Origin: Oscillospiraceae bacterium | Lineage (GTDB): Bacteria > Bacillota > Clostridia > Saccharofermentanales > Saccharofermentanaceae | Reading direction: 5' to 3' | DNA: 64,000 bases | NCBI GenBank assembly: GCA_902775565.1 | Contig: CACYMP010000002.1 | Location: forward strand, 155,834 to 219,833 | Shown: positions 9,138 through 18,145 of the stretch, piece by piece | Layout: each line of letters opens with the position of its first letter | How positions within the stretch are numbered: position 1 is the first letter of the stretch | The notes under the pieces: generated by a model | Databases searched by the model: none | What the model was told of the DNA's origin: nothing | Seen by the model: only the letters and a program-made list of their open reading frames with translations | Program-made: the position numbers and the translations under genes

Positions 9138-10634
9138 ATGAAAAAGAAGTCAGTCATAGCTGGAGCAATAGCAGCCGGCCTTTTCCTTTGCATTATCATC
9201 TTATGCATATGCGCGTCCGGTAATCCGAGGAATATCGTCAGAGGCGCGCTTGCCAACACCGCCAACGACATATCGGGGATCTATCTCGCCGACTATGCAA
9301 ACAAGCTCGCAAACGGCGGATCCGTCACGGTTACATGCAATCTGGAACCCGTTTCCGGCAAGAATGCCGATGCCGAATTTAAGGTTTATACCGACTTGAC
9401 CCGCATGCGTTTTGCCGCTCTGGGAAAGATAAAGGAAGGCAAGACGGTCCAGGCCGAATTCACCGGCGCTTTCAACGGCAACGAGATGAGCCTCGACTTC
9501 CCCAAAGTCTCCAAAAAGCCTTACGGCGTTTCTTTTAAGAACCTTTCCGCAAATCTCCCGAGATCAGTCTTCAACCCCGAGACAGGCGATGAGGAGCTTA
9601 AGCTCGATAAAAACGTTTACGAGTATCTGACAAAGTTCTATAAGACGGTCTCCGCCGACAAGAACCTTGCAAACGAGAGCAAAAAGCTCTCCCGCGACTA
9701 TGAACTCCGCCTGGTAAACGCCCTCCTCGACAACGCGCGCGTCTCAACAAGCTCGGACAAGATCACGGCAGGCGGCCAGCAGCTTAACTGCACCGTGGTC
9801 ACGCTTGATTTCGACAGGAAGTCACTGGTCAACGCCGTCTCCGATCTCGTGACCTACGCAAAGCACGACAAGAGGCTGGAAGCATACCTTCTCAAGGTCT
9901 ATTCCAATTACGATTACGGCATCAAAGACGCCGACGACATGGTCGACGATTTCTATGACGGCCTCGATGCTTTCAAGCGCGCGGTCAAGAACTACGACGG
10001 AGACATGACCGTCTGGTTCTACATTACCAAGTCAGGCAAGCGTATCGCCAAAGTAGACATCGATACCGACGGCAAGAACGCAAGGGGCACCAGGATCGCC
10101 TATGAGATAAGCTTAGAGCTCGGCAAGAACGTAAAAAATTCCGAGGAGATCTCCCTTACAGTTGACGATTCATCCGGCAATTCCACGGACATCAGATATT
10201 CCGTAAGACAGAACGACAAACAGGCTTACAAGGCATCAGCTTCGGTCACTCAGACCAGGAAGAACGGCAGAAAAGTGATCGATAAGGGCATCTCTTTCAA
10301 GTGGGACAAGAAAGCCGGCGGATATACCCTCTCATGCCACGATAACAATAAGATCGTAAATCTTGAAGGCAAGCTCACCATGAAGGGCGACGCCTATGTC
10401 TTCACGTTCGATAATATCGAGAGATACAAGAACACCAAAAAGATCGAAGAAAGCTTTGACAAGGAGCTTCCGGGTTACGGGCTTAAGGTGACCTTCGACA
10501 AGACAGACAGGGCACCCAATACCTCAAGGTACGTCGAGCTCACGAAAATGTCCGCCGAGGACTTCAAGACATTAAGGGCCGACACAAAGAAAGCCGTAGC
10601 CGAGATCAAAGATACCTGGTTTACAAAGCACTGA
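9138..10634 (+). CDS. Exported/membrane-anchored protein of unknown function
   Basis: A 498-aa protein with a basic N-terminus (MKKKS) and one long hydrophobic helix (~7-29) acting as signal anchor or signal peptide. A large extracytoplasmic part rich in Lys, Asp and Thr follows, with predicted beta structure and a repeated-looking pattern of short strands. No catalytic motif is recognised. ATG 9138 is chosen because GGGGAG stands at the proper distance; an in-frame TTG 36 bases upstream has no ribosome site. It is monocistronic, with a promoter upstream and a palindrome downstream. Confidence 0.7.
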   Translation: MKKKSVIAGAIAAGLFLCIIILCICASGNPRNIVRGALANTANDISGIYLADYANKLANGGSVTVTCNLEPVSGKNADAEFKVYTDLTRMRFAALGKIKEGKTVQAEFTGAFNGNEMSLDFPKVSKKPYGVSFKNLSANLPRSVFNPETGDEELKLDKNVYEYLTKFYKTVSADKNLANESKKLSRDYELRLVNALLDNARVSTSSDKITAGGQQLNCTVVTLDFDRKSLVNAVSDLVTYAKHDKRLEAYLLKVYSNYDYGIKDADDMVDDFYDGLDAFKRAVKNYDGDMTVWFYITKSGKRIAKVDIDTDGKNARGTRIAYEISLELGKNVKNSEEISLTVDDSSGNSTDIRYSVRQNDKQAYKASASVTQTRKNGRKVIDKGISFKWDKKAGGYTLSCHDNNKIVNLEGKLTMKGDAYVFTFDNIERYKNTKKIEESFDKELPGYGLKVTFDKTDRAPNTSRYVELTKMSAEDFKTLRADTKKAVAEIKDTWFTKH

Positions 10635-10658
10635 CGGCAATCAGACAAAAAACAGATG

Positions 10659-10690
10659 AAACATCACTTTGCAATTGCAAGGTGATGTTT
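10659..10690 (+). terminator. 32-bp inverted repeat: terminator and/or operator
   Basis: The arms 10659-10674 and 10675-10690 match except at one base and meet without a loop; the centre is the perfect palindrome TTGCAATTGCAA. It is followed by TTTTATAATTTATT. It can end the upstream transcript, but the missing loop and its overlap with the -35 of the next promoter also fit a protein-binding operator. Confidence 0.55.
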
Positions 10691-10696
10691 TATAAT
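10668..10696 (+). promoter_or_regulatory. Candidate promoter of the pnt operon
   Basis: TTTGCA (10668-10673), 17 bp, TATAAT (10691-10696). The -35 lies inside the 32-bp palindrome. The leader carries another inverted repeat, GCCTAAA (10703-10709) with TTTAGGC (10725-10731), before the GAGGGG ribosome site. Confidence 0.5.
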
Positions 10697-10757
10697 TTAT
10701 TCGCCTAAAGAGTTCAATTTATTATTTAGGCAATTTCAATCAAGAGGGGTTATTCAA

Positions 10758-11885
10758 ATGAAGAAAGTTTTGGTGTGCAAGGAAACTCTGCCTGCCGAGA
10801 CCCGAGTCTCCCTTATTCCGGATGACATCAAGAAGCTAACCGGAATGGGATTCGAATTCACGGTCGTAAGCGGCGCAGGTGCCAAAAGCGGTTTTGACGA
10901 CGCGGCATACGAGGCTGCAGGCGCAAAGATCGTAAAGAACGAACAGGAAGCTTTGGACGATGCAGAGATCGTCGTCAGGATCCTGAAGCCGGAGTCAGCA
11001 AAAGGTCTCAAGCCCGATTCACTCCATGTCAGCTTCTTAGATCCCTTCAACGAGAAGACCCTCCTCCACGAATTCGCTGACAACAAGATCCAGGCTGTAT
11101 CTCTTGAGATGATCCCGAGAACGACTCTCGCCCAGAAGATGGACGTTCAGTCTTCCCAGACATCACTTGCAGGTTATGTCGCAGTCCTCAATGCTGCTGC
11201 AAGAATGCCCAAGATCCTCCCGATGATGGTCACCCCCGCAGGCACCATCAACCCGGCAAGAGTCTTCGTCATCGGCGTAGGCGTTGCAGGCCTTCAGGCT
11301 ATCGCAACCGCTAAGCGTCTCGGCGCAAGGGTTGACGCTTTCGATACCCGTCCGGTAGTTGAAGAGCAGGTTAAGTCACTTGGCGCAAACTTCGTTAAGA
11401 TCGACTTGGGCGAGATGGGCCAGACAGCCCAGGGCTATGCTAAGGAACTCACACCCGAGCAGATCGCCAAGCAGCAGGAAGCTCAGGCAAAGGTCTGCGA
11501 AAAGTCCAATATCGTCATCACTACAGCTAAGGTTTTCGGCCGCAAGGCTCCCGTCCTCATCAAGAAGGACGTTCTTGACCGCATGCAGCCGGGCACTATA
11601 GTCGTCGATATGGCTGTCTCCACAGGCGGCAACGTAGAAGGTTCCGATCCTTCAAAGGAAGTCGTTACCGATAACGGCGTAATCATCCTCCCGGGCGACG
11701 AGCTTCAGCGCCAGGTACCGTGGGACGCATCCAAGATGCTCTCAGGCAACATCTCCGCATTCCTTACACACTTCTACAACAAGGAGACAAAGGAATTCGA
11801 GGTCAATTTAGATGACGAGATCATGAAGGGCTGCCTCCTTACAAAAGACGGCGCCATCATCCACGAAAGATTCAAGGAGGCTTAA
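10758..11885 (+). CDS. pntAA: NAD(P) transhydrogenase subunit alpha-1
   Basis: The NAD(H)-binding subunit (domain I) of proton-translocating transhydrogenase, which moves hydride between NADH and NADP+ coupled to proton flow. The 375-aa sequence starts with the family pattern KETLPAETRVSLIPDD. It contains the Rossmann glycine motif VIGVGVAGLQAIATAKRLGA and the segment RPVVEEQVKSLGANF typical of PntA/alanine dehydrogenase relatives. It has no membrane part, as expected where alpha is split in two. Ribosome site GAGGGG. It is first in a three-gene operon, with the next start 2 bp after its stop. In a fermenter this enzyme would mainly supply NADPH. Confidence 0.96.
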   Translation: MKKVLVCKETLPAETRVSLIPDDIKKLTGMGFEFTVVSGAGAKSGFDDAAYEAAGAKIVKNEQEALDDAEIVVRILKPESAKGLKPDSLHVSFLDPFNEKTLLHEFADNKIQAVSLEMIPRTTLAQKMDVQSSQTSLAGYVAVLNAAARMPKILPMMVTPAGTINPARVFVIGVGVAGLQAIATAKRLGARVDAFDTRPVVEEQVKSLGANFVKIDLGEMGQTAQGYAKELTPEQIAKQQEAQAKVCEKSNIVITTAKVFGRKAPVLIKKDVLDRMQPGTIVVDMAVSTGGNVEGSDPSKEVVTDNGVIILPGDELQRQVPWDASKMLSGNISAFLTHFYNKETKEFEVNLDDEIMKGCLLTKDGAIIHERFKEA

Positions 11886-11887
11886 TA

Positions 11888-12193
11888 ATGGATTCCAAGA
11901 CCATAATGCTGCTGATATTCGTTTTCATAATATCCGCATATTTAGGAGTCGAACTGATCTCTAAGGTCCCTTCGCAGCTCCATACCCCGCTCATGAGCGG
12001 TACAAACGCCATCTCCGGCATCACCATCGTAGGTGCCATCGCTGCATGTGCCATCTGCGTTGACAATCATATCCTCGGAATGATCTTAGGCGGCATCGCG
12101 ATCTTCTTCGCAACGATCAACGTTATCGGCGGCTACTTCGTTACCGACAGAATGCTCGCAATGTTCAAGAAAAAGGAGGGTAAGAAGAAGTAA
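11888..12193 (+). CDS. pntAB: NAD(P) transhydrogenase subunit alpha-2 (membrane)
   Basis: A 101-aa membrane subunit, the detached C-terminal part of PntA (part of domain II). It has three to four helices and the conserved loop around HTPLMSGTNAISGI, a hallmark of the proton channel region. AAGGAGG precedes its ATG and lies within the end of pntAA. Its stop overlaps the start of pntB by one base, pointing to translational coupling. Confidence 0.95.
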   Translation: MDSKTIMLLIFVFIISAYLGVELISKVPSQLHTPLMSGTNAISGITIVGAIAACAICVDNHILGMILGGIAIFFATINVIGGYFVTDRMLAMFKKKEGKKK

Positions 12194-13623
12194 TGGATAT
12201 CCTCGCTATCAAGGACAATTTCATCTGCATCATCCTCTACATGATCTCCGCGGTGTTCTTCATCATGGGCATCAAGAAGCTCGGTAAGGCTGACACCGCA
12301 CGTAAAGGTAATCTCATGAGCTCCATCGGTATGGCTGTCGCAGTCGTTTCCGTGCTCATTTCACAGGACGTTATCGACGGCGGTATCGTAGGCTACGGCA
12401 TCATCGCAGCTGCGGTTATCGCAGGTACGGTCGTAGGCTTCATCTGGGCAAAGAAGGTCGAGATGACAGGCATGCCCCAGCTCGTTGCTCTCTTTAACGG
12501 TTTCGGTGGTCTGTCTTCAATGCTCGTTGCCGTTTCCCAGTACTGCGCTCTCCGCGGCGGTTCCGACAGGATCGGCACAGATGCTTTCACATCACTCACA
12601 CTGGGTCTTACGATCGTCATCGGTGCAGTTGCTTTCACAGGTTCACTCATCGCTTGGGGCAAGCTTGCAGGCCTCAAGATGTTCAAGAAGAACATCGTTA
12701 TCCCCGGTAAGAACGTCATTAATGCCGTCATCGCTGCTGTCGCAGTCCTCGGCATCGTTCTTTACACGATCGCTCCCGCAGGTGCCCTCGGCCTGGTCGG
12801 CATCCTTATCACGGTCATCGCTTCCCTCGTCCTCGGTGTAACGCTCGTTATCACCATCGGCGGCGGCGACATGCCTGTCATCATCTCGTTCCTCAACGCA
12901 CTCTCCGGTCTCGCTGCAGCATTCGCAGGCTTCCCTATCGGCAACACGGTACTTATCGTTTCCGGATGCCTTGTCGGTGCTTCAGGCGTCATCCTCACAC
13001 TCATCATGTGCAAAGCTATGAACAAGACTTTCGCTGCTCTCCTTTTCAAGACAGCGAAAAAGAAGGCCGCAGCAGCTGCAGGCGAGCACAAGGAACCCAA
13101 GTCAATGTCCGTCGAGGATGCTTATCTTATCCTTGAGGCTGCCAAGAACGTTGTCATCATCCCCGGTTACGGAATGGCTGTCGCACAGGCCCAGCACGCC
13201 GTTAAGGAGCTCACGGACGTTCTCATGGACAACGGATGCGAAGTCAATTTCGCCATCCACCCCGTTGCAGGACGTATGCCCGGTCACATGAACGTTCTCC
13301 TCGCAGAGGCTAACGTTCCTTACGAGCAGCTCAAGACCTCCGACGAAATGAACCCTCAGATGAGCAATGTCGATGTCGCTATCGTCATCGGCGCTAACGA
13401 CGTTGTTAACCCTGCGGCTATCAACGACGAGTCTTCTCCTCTTTACGGAATGCCTATCGTAAACGCTTACGAGGCAAGAACAGTATTCGTCCTCAAGAGA
13501 GGTCAGGGTACAGGCTTCTCCGGCATCGAGAACCCGCTGTTCACGATGGACAACACGGTAATGATCTACGGCGACGCAAAGCAGACCGTATCCCAGCTCG
13601 TTGTCGAGTACGAGAACGACTGA
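12193..13623 (+). CDS. pntB: NAD(P) transhydrogenase subunit beta
   Basis: A 476-aa subunit. Residues ~1-275 hold the remaining membrane helices of the proton channel. The soluble NADP(H)-binding domain III (~300-476) has the family fingerprints VIIPGYGMAVAQAQH, HPVAGRMPGHMNVLLAEA and IGANDVVNPAA. With the two alpha subunits it forms a complete three-gene transhydrogenase. A bidirectional terminator follows. Confidence 0.96.
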   Translation: MDILAIKDNFICIILYMISAVFFIMGIKKLGKADTARKGNLMSSIGMAVAVVSVLISQDVIDGGIVGYGIIAAAVIAGTVVGFIWAKKVEMTGMPQLVALFNGFGGLSSMLVAVSQYCALRGGSDRIGTDAFTSLTLGLTIVIGAVAFTGSLIAWGKLAGLKMFKKNIVIPGKNVINAVIAAVAVLGIVLYTIAPAGALGLVGILITVIASLVLGVTLVITIGGGDMPVIISFLNALSGLAAAFAGFPIGNTVLIVSGCLVGASGVILTLIMCKAMNKTFAALLFKTAKKKAAAAAGEHKEPKSMSVEDAYLILEAAKNVVIIPGYGMAVAQAQHAVKELTDVLMDNGCEVNFAIHPVAGRMPGHMNVLLAEANVPYEQLKTSDEMNPQMSNVDVAIVIGANDVVNPAAINDESSPLYGMPIVNAYEARTVFVLKRGQGTGFSGIENPLFTMDNTVMIYGDAKQTVSQLVVEYEND

Positions 13624-13644
13624 TAAGCTTCGATCAGCCAAAAC

Positions 13645-13677
13645 AAAAAACTTCCGCCCGATGGACGGAAGTTTTTT
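13645..13677. terminator. Bidirectional terminator after pntB
   Basis: A-run, CTTCCG (13651-13656), short loop, CGGAAG (13666-13671), T-run. The symmetrical A/T flanks let it serve both pntB and the convergent glycosyltransferase gene. Confidence 0.9.
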
Positions 13678-13695
13678 ATTGCCTGTTTTTTGATA

Positions 13696-14724
13696 TCAGT
13701 TGAATCCGTAGAACTTCTGGAAGACTTTGTACGCTTCCAAAGCGGCAAGTCTGCCTGTCTTTCCCGGGAGCGTAACGACAGTGCCGAGGATCCCGTACTT
13801 AAACCTTATGTAAAGTCTCTTGCTCTTCTTTGAGATATAGTCCAGCAATGCTTTGCGCTTTGCGAGAGCCTCAGGGCTCCCGTCGAGTATCAGAAGGACG
13901 GCGGACACGGTCGTGATTATCTCAAGATAGTTGTACATGTACTGTCCGCAGTTCTTGTTTTCCCTGAAATGCTTTCTGTTCTCGATATAGTAGTCGATCA
14001 TCAGATAATTGACCTTGAGCTGCTGGTCAACGCGTTTTATCATTACCGCTTCATTTACTGACTGGTCCTCGCGTCCGATGAAATAATAGTAGAGATTGAC
14101 GTTCATGTAATACATGCGCTCTACTTTCAGGAGCGGCTCGAAAACGTAGATGTTGTCAACGTAGAAAGTATGCTCGGGAAGCCTTAATCCGCAGTCCCTG
14201 AGAAGCTGTGTCCTGAAGATGACCGAATGCATCAGGAGATAATCGCCCTTGCCGAAGTTTGCGAGTTCCCATGAGAATACGAATTTCTCGGGAAGCTCGT
14301 CCTCATAGCTCATTACTTTCTTTTTGCAGTCGGGTACGCCCAGTTTGTCATAAACGAAATTCGTAACGAGCATGTCCAGAGGCTTTTCTTCCTTGGAGTA
14401 GAACTTCAAGGTGTCCATGACTTCCTTTAAGACTTCGGGATCAAGCCTGTCATCGCTGTCCAGGACCTTGAAATAAAGGCCTGTTGCATTGTCTATTCCC
14501 GTATTGACGGCTGATCCGTGACCACCGTTTTCCTTATGGATCGCACGGACGATCTCGGGATACTTTTCCGCGTATTTGTCTGCGATAAGTGCAGTGTCAT
14601 CAGTCGAACCGTCATCGACTATGATTATCTCCAGATCATTACCGATCTCGAGCAGAGATTCGACAGCGTTGCCCATGTAATCCTGTGAATTATAGCAGGG
14701 TATAGCGACACTTAAGATCTTCAT
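13696..14724 (-). CDS. Family 2 glycosyltransferase
   Basis: A 342-aa GT-A fold enzyme. It has the N-terminal strand-helix SVAIPCYNSQDYMGN, the nucleotide-sugar motif VDDGSTDDTALIADKY and the metal-binding segment KVLDSDDRLDP. It has no obvious membrane helix, so it probably works in the cytoplasm on a surface-glycan or lipid acceptor. ATG 14724 gives a start immediately before the conserved first strand; longer in-frame starts would add a hydrophobic stretch not typical of the family, though the ribosome site (GGTGGG region) is weak. Sugar and acceptor cannot be deduced. Neighbours do not form a glycan operon. Confidence 0.8.
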   Translation of the reverse strand: MKILSVAIPCYNSQDYMGNAVESLLEIGNDLEIIIVDDGSTDDTALIADKYAEKYPEIVRAIHKENGGHGSAVNTGIDNATGLYFKVLDSDDRLDPEVLKEVMDTLKFYSKEEKPLDMLVTNFVYDKLGVPDCKKKVMSYEDELPEKFVFSWELANFGKGDYLLMHSVIFRTQLLRDCGLRLPEHTFYVDNIYVFEPLLKVERMYYMNVNLYYYFIGREDQSVNEAVMIKRVDQQLKVNYLMIDYYIENRKHFRENKNCGQYMYNYLEIITTVSAVLLILDGSPEALAKRKALLDYISKKSKRLYIRFKYGILGTVVTLPGKTGRLAALEAYKVFQKFYGFN

Positions 14725-14800
14725 TGTAATGATTAACCCGTTCCCACCTAGTGATTTCCTTTTGATATTATATCCCAAGCTAATAAAAATAAAAGGCAAA

Positions 14801-14827
14801 AAAGGGGCATAAATGATATGCCCCTTT
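14801..14827 (-). terminator. Terminator of the serpin gene
   Basis: Inverted arms AAAGGGGCATA (14801-14811) and TATGCCCCTTT (14817-14827) with a 5-nt loop. On the minus strand the stem is followed by a short T-rich tract. Confidence 0.85.
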
Positions 14828-14851
14828 CCCTTTATTATTTTGCAACAAATA

Positions 14852-16144
14852 TCAGCCGGCGTTGTTCACGGTCCCGATAAATACGGGATTCATGGATACA
14901 GTGTCAACGATCGCATATGCGTAAGGCCTGTCGCAGATGACCTCTTTGAATTCTTTTGCGGGCATAGCGCCTTTAACATCAAGTGTGATTCCGGTTGCTG
15001 CCGCTGCCTTTGTACCCTTGCGGTCAACCTCGATGTGGGATTTGTGGATGACCTTCGAGACATAGAGTCTTCCCCCGGCCGGTTCCGCGATACCGGTAAG
15101 ATCTGCTGCTGCATCGCTGAACGCGTCCTTAATTCCGAGCTGCATCAGGATCTCATTTAACCCGACCTGGTAATCGGACTTGAATTCGGGCATGAGCGCC
15201 CTTACGTCACTTTTCTCGCGGCTTGCCAGGAATGCCTTGTAGTCCTCGTAAGTGAAGTCCTTTATAAACGAGTTTGCATCGGCCTTTTCGTCTTTGGGAA
15301 GGATTACTACAAAAGCATACTCCGAACCCTGATAGAGCTTAAGAAAGCCGGTCGCCTTCTCAGTCTCAAAGTATTCCTGCTCGGTGCTCGAAAGCATTGA
15401 GGCCTCCTTTTCGCCCTCAGTGCCTCTGAAGATCCGATTGGTTATCTGCTTGTCGGTATACGCCTTTTCCCACTCCGCTTCGAAACGGATGGCATTGACC
15501 AGGACCATAACTGTATTCGGATCGAGCGGTGAATCAAAGAGTGACGGGATCATGTGATCAGTCTTATCGTCCACCCACTTGTTTATGATCTCGTGCGTTT
15601 GGCCGTTAAAGACCGTTGAACTGAACTCCGCATCAAAAGTCTTCCTGATGTATTCTTTATATTCGGCATTTATCTTGCCGTCGAGCCTTTTGCTGTCGCT
15701 CCAGATGGCGTTCGCACATGCAAGCTTTACCTTCTGCGAAGCGTTGAATCTCTTCATGAGTTCAGACGCAAACGCCTGCTGCTCCAAAGGATCGGTGTCC
15801 TTTGCGAAAAGCTCGTTGATCTGCCTTAACGTCTCACCCTTCGCGCCTGCGGCGACCATGTCCAGTGCCATCATTATCGAAGCGGGCGAGATCATGATGT
15901 TGGCATTCTTTTCGGCATTTTCGGAGATCTTCTTCATCAGCTCGAAGGTGTATCTGCCATACTCTTCGTTCATCTTCGCTTCGTCTATCTTCTGTGCGGG
16001 AACGTCACCTAATTTGAGCTCGGTCTTTAATTTCGGATCGTTTTTCAATGGCTCAGTCTGTAAAGGAACGTTATGCGCGCATCCCGTAAACATCAGCATT
16101 GCAGCAAGTCCGGCTGCCATTACTTTTTCTCTTAATCTTTTCAT
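14852..16144 (-). CDS. Serpin-family protease inhibitor, lipoprotein
   Basis: A 430-aa surface lipoprotein: a signal peptide ends in the lipobox FTGC, and the serpin fold follows. Visible serpin landmarks are the SPASIMMALDMVAAGAKG helix region near the N-terminus, the hinge GTKAAAATG (from residue 377) and the C-terminal DRPYAYAIVD. The short-side-chain hinge is that of inhibitory serpins. Counting from hinge Gly377 as P15 puts P1 at Lys391 and P1' at Gly392, which predicts inhibition of trypsin-like proteases. Start ATG 16144 follows GGAGG. It probably protects the cell, or its surface enzymes, from host or microbial proteases. Bacterial serpins are uncommon but known in gut and rumen anaerobes. 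Confidence 0.93.
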   Translation of the reverse strand: MKRLREKVMAAGLAAMLMFTGCAHNVPLQTEPLKNDPKLKTELKLGDVPAQKIDEAKMNEEYGRYTFELMKKISENAEKNANIMISPASIMMALDMVAAGAKGETLRQINELFAKDTDPLEQQAFASELMKRFNASQKVKLACANAIWSDSKRLDGKINAEYKEYIRKTFDAEFSSTVFNGQTHEIINKWVDDKTDHMIPSLFDSPLDPNTVMVLVNAIRFEAEWEKAYTDKQITNRIFRGTEGEKEASMLSSTEQEYFETEKATGFLKLYQGSEYAFVVILPKDEKADANSFIKDFTYEDYKAFLASREKSDVRALMPEFKSDYQVGLNEILMQLGIKDAFSDAAADLTGIAEPAGGRLYVSKVIHKSHIEVDRKGTKAAAATGITLDVKGAMPAKEFKEVICDRPYAYAIVDTVSMNPVFIGTVNNAG

Positions 16145-16212
16145 CTTTCATTTCCTCCGGATCATATCCTCATACCATATATACAGATGCACCCGTCAAA
16201 ATGTTGCAATAA

Positions 16213-16238
16213 AAAGCGGAGGTTATCTCCTCCGCTTT
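16213..16238 (-). terminator. Terminator of the zinc-ribbon gene
   Basis: AAAGCGGAG (16213-16221) pairs with CTCCGCTTT (16230-16238); on the minus strand the stem runs into TTTTTATTGC. Confidence 0.88.
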
Positions 16239-16264
16239 AAAGTCTTTGGTTATTCCGTTACTTA

Positions 16265-17110
16265 TCAATAGATCAGTCCGATGTAGTGAGATACAAACTG
16301 GAGTGCAACATATGCGATGGCAAAGATGAAGCCCTTCTTGTTGCCGTCGAGCTTGGTCTCGCGTGTGATTCCCTCATACAGAAGGATGAAGGAATAAATG
16401 GTTGCAGCTGATGAAAGGATCGTCGTGATAGGCAGATACCTCATCGTTGTGTAGAACCATCTGAATGCTACGGTGAAGCTGTTGAAGTAAGAAACGAGCA
16501 ATACTCTGACGAGCTGTGAAGGGAAGATAGCCATGCAGCAGATCGCAAGGAGTCTTGAGAATGACCACTTCTCCTTGATAATGAGTCCGACAAGAAGCAT
16601 TACTGCAGCAAATCCGAATGTCAGGAGCGCGTAGTCGCAGAAAGAACCGAAGAAGGATCTTAACAGTCTTACGACAACATCTCCGACCTTTCTGGGCCAT
16701 GAGTGGCTGATCGATGTCGTAACAATGGATGTTACGAAATTGAGGATCGTAAGAACACCGACAACGATAGCTGAAAGGATGATGCTGTTTGCGATGTGAT
16801 CGTACTTCTTAGCCTCATCGGAAGCACCTGTAACGGGCTTGATAGCAGCTGTGATCAGCGACTTGAAGAACTGTCCGAACGGAAGGATCGGAGACTTCTT
16901 CGCAGGTGCTGCGGGAGCTACGGGAGCCTGAGGTGCTGCATACTGGGGCTGTGCCTGGGGTGCAGGCTGAGGAGCAGCCGGGGCTGCTGCGGGAGCAGGT
17001 GCCGGAGCGGGTGCGGGAGCAGGTGCTGCGGCTGCCGTCAGCGGATTTCCGCAACCGGCGCAGAAGGTTGAACCTTCAGGATTTTCTTTACCACAAATGG
17101 GACAAAACAT
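16265..17110 (-). CDS. Zinc-ribbon, Ala/Pro linker, Yip1-like membrane protein
   Basis: A 281-aa protein in three parts: an N-terminal zinc ribbon with CPIC (3-6) and CAGC (17-20); a long low-complexity Ala-Pro-Gln linker (~25-75); and five or so membrane helices in a Yip1-like arrangement (~110-281). Such proteins are frequent in Clostridia and have no assigned role. ATG 17110 begins the zinc ribbon directly and is preceded by AAAGG; an upstream in-frame start at 17173 would add an unlikely extension. A TATAAT box is visible about 70 bp upstream. Its terminator follows at 16213. Confidence 0.72.
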   Translation of the reverse strand: MFCPICGKENPEGSTFCAGCGNPLTAAAAPAPAPAPAPAPAAAPAAPQPAPQAQPQYAAPQAPVAPAAPAKKSPILPFGQFFKSLITAAIKPVTGASDEAKKYDHIANSIILSAIVVGVLTILNFVTSIVTTSISHSWPRKVGDVVVRLLRSFFGSFCDYALLTFGFAAVMLLVGLIIKEKWSFSRLLAICCMAIFPSQLVRVLLVSYFNSFTVAFRWFYTTMRYLPITTILSSAATIYSFILLYEGITRETKLDGNKKGFIFAIAYVALQFVSHYIGLIY

Positions 17111-17203
17111 ACTCTTTATCTGCCTTTCTCCGGGAGCTCGCTCGCACCCGATTGTATTAAGCAGATTATACACTATAACATGTCAGAATTTGCTATATAA
17201 ATA

Positions 17204-18145
17204 TCAGATGTTTTCCATTATGGAAATGAAAACGTTAACATCCTTTTTCTCGCCAAAGGCCATCATATAAGCAGTTCCGTTCTTCGTCCATGTGACTGCA
17301 TCGAAAGGTCCCGCCGGACCAACCTGCACGTCAGCTCCTGCAGATGTGTCGATCGCGCAGTACTTAAGGCCGTTTCCGGTCTGGAGCTGTGCGGGAATGC
17401 CCTTAAATTCCGGATATACCTTTTTCGCGATATCGGTTCCTTCTTCTGCCAGATACAAGGTCATCTTCTCACCATTTTCACCGGTAAAGACAAGCACCTT
17501 GACGGACTCTTCCCCGGTCACGCCGGTCTCGGTTGTCTTTATCTTGAACGGAACAAGGTTCCTGATGTTCTTCGAAATCTTGTAATGACCTGCAAAATAG
17601 TTTTTGTCTTTGTTTTCGTCGAGCGCCTCTTCAGATTCAACCGGATCAGTTTCAGCTCCGGCCTCGGTGTCTTCCTGCTTTGCGCCGGCTGTGACTCCCT
17701 TCTTGGTTGCCGTCAGGCTGTCCCTGTCATTTCCCACAGCTGACTTTATACCTTGGTTCACGCTGGTAGCTTCAGCCGCAGTCGTTTCTGCTGCTGCATT
17801 AACAGCATGATCCATGGACAAGTTCTTCGTGGTTGCAGCTTTGTTGGAACTGGTCCTGATGGCAACATACAAAACTCCGCTGACAAGGATAGCAGCAGCC
17901 GCGATCGAAAGGATCTGAATTGCGGACAGCTTTGCCTTGCGGCGTATGGGTGTCGTCTCCGCCGCCTTAACGCCGTGGGCCTTATTGTATTCGTCAGCAC
18001 GCTTTAGAACATCTTCATAAGATATATGCTGTTCACTGACGGAAGCAGTCTGCTCATCCAGAGCCTTGGAGACAGCATCCATAACACGGCGGTGTGTATC
18101 GCCGTCAACTCTGATGTGACTCATAAAGTCGTTATACTTACTCAA
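17204..18145 (-). CDS. Probable membrane anti-sigma factor
   Basis: A 313-aa protein with a cytoplasmic N-terminal ~85 residues, one membrane helix (ILSIAAAAILVSGVLYVAI, ~90-110) and an extracytoplasmic Ala/Thr/Glu-rich region and C-terminal domain. The topology and the overlap with a sigma factor gene make an anti-sigma role likely; no zinc-binding HxxxCxxC motif was seen. Start: GAAGGAGG stands eight bases before TTG 18145, so the rare TTG start is better supported than ATG 18124. The gene overlaps the sigma gene by 8 bp, indicating coupled translation. Confidence 0.72.
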   Translation of the reverse strand: MSKYNDFMSHIRVDGDTHRRVMDAVSKALDEQTASVSEQHISYEDVLKRADEYNKAHGVKAAETTPIRRKAKLSAIQILSIAAAAILVSGVLYVAIRTSSNKAATTKNLSMDHAVNAAAETTAAEATSVNQGIKSAVGNDRDSLTATKKGVTAGAKQEDTEAGAETDPVESEEALDENKDKNYFAGHYKISKNIRNLVPFKIKTTETGVTGEESVKVLVFTGENGEKMTLYLAEEGTDIAKKVYPEFKGIPAQLQTGNGLKYCAIDTSAGADVQVGPAGPFDAVTWTKNGTAYMMAFGEKKDVNVFISIMENI

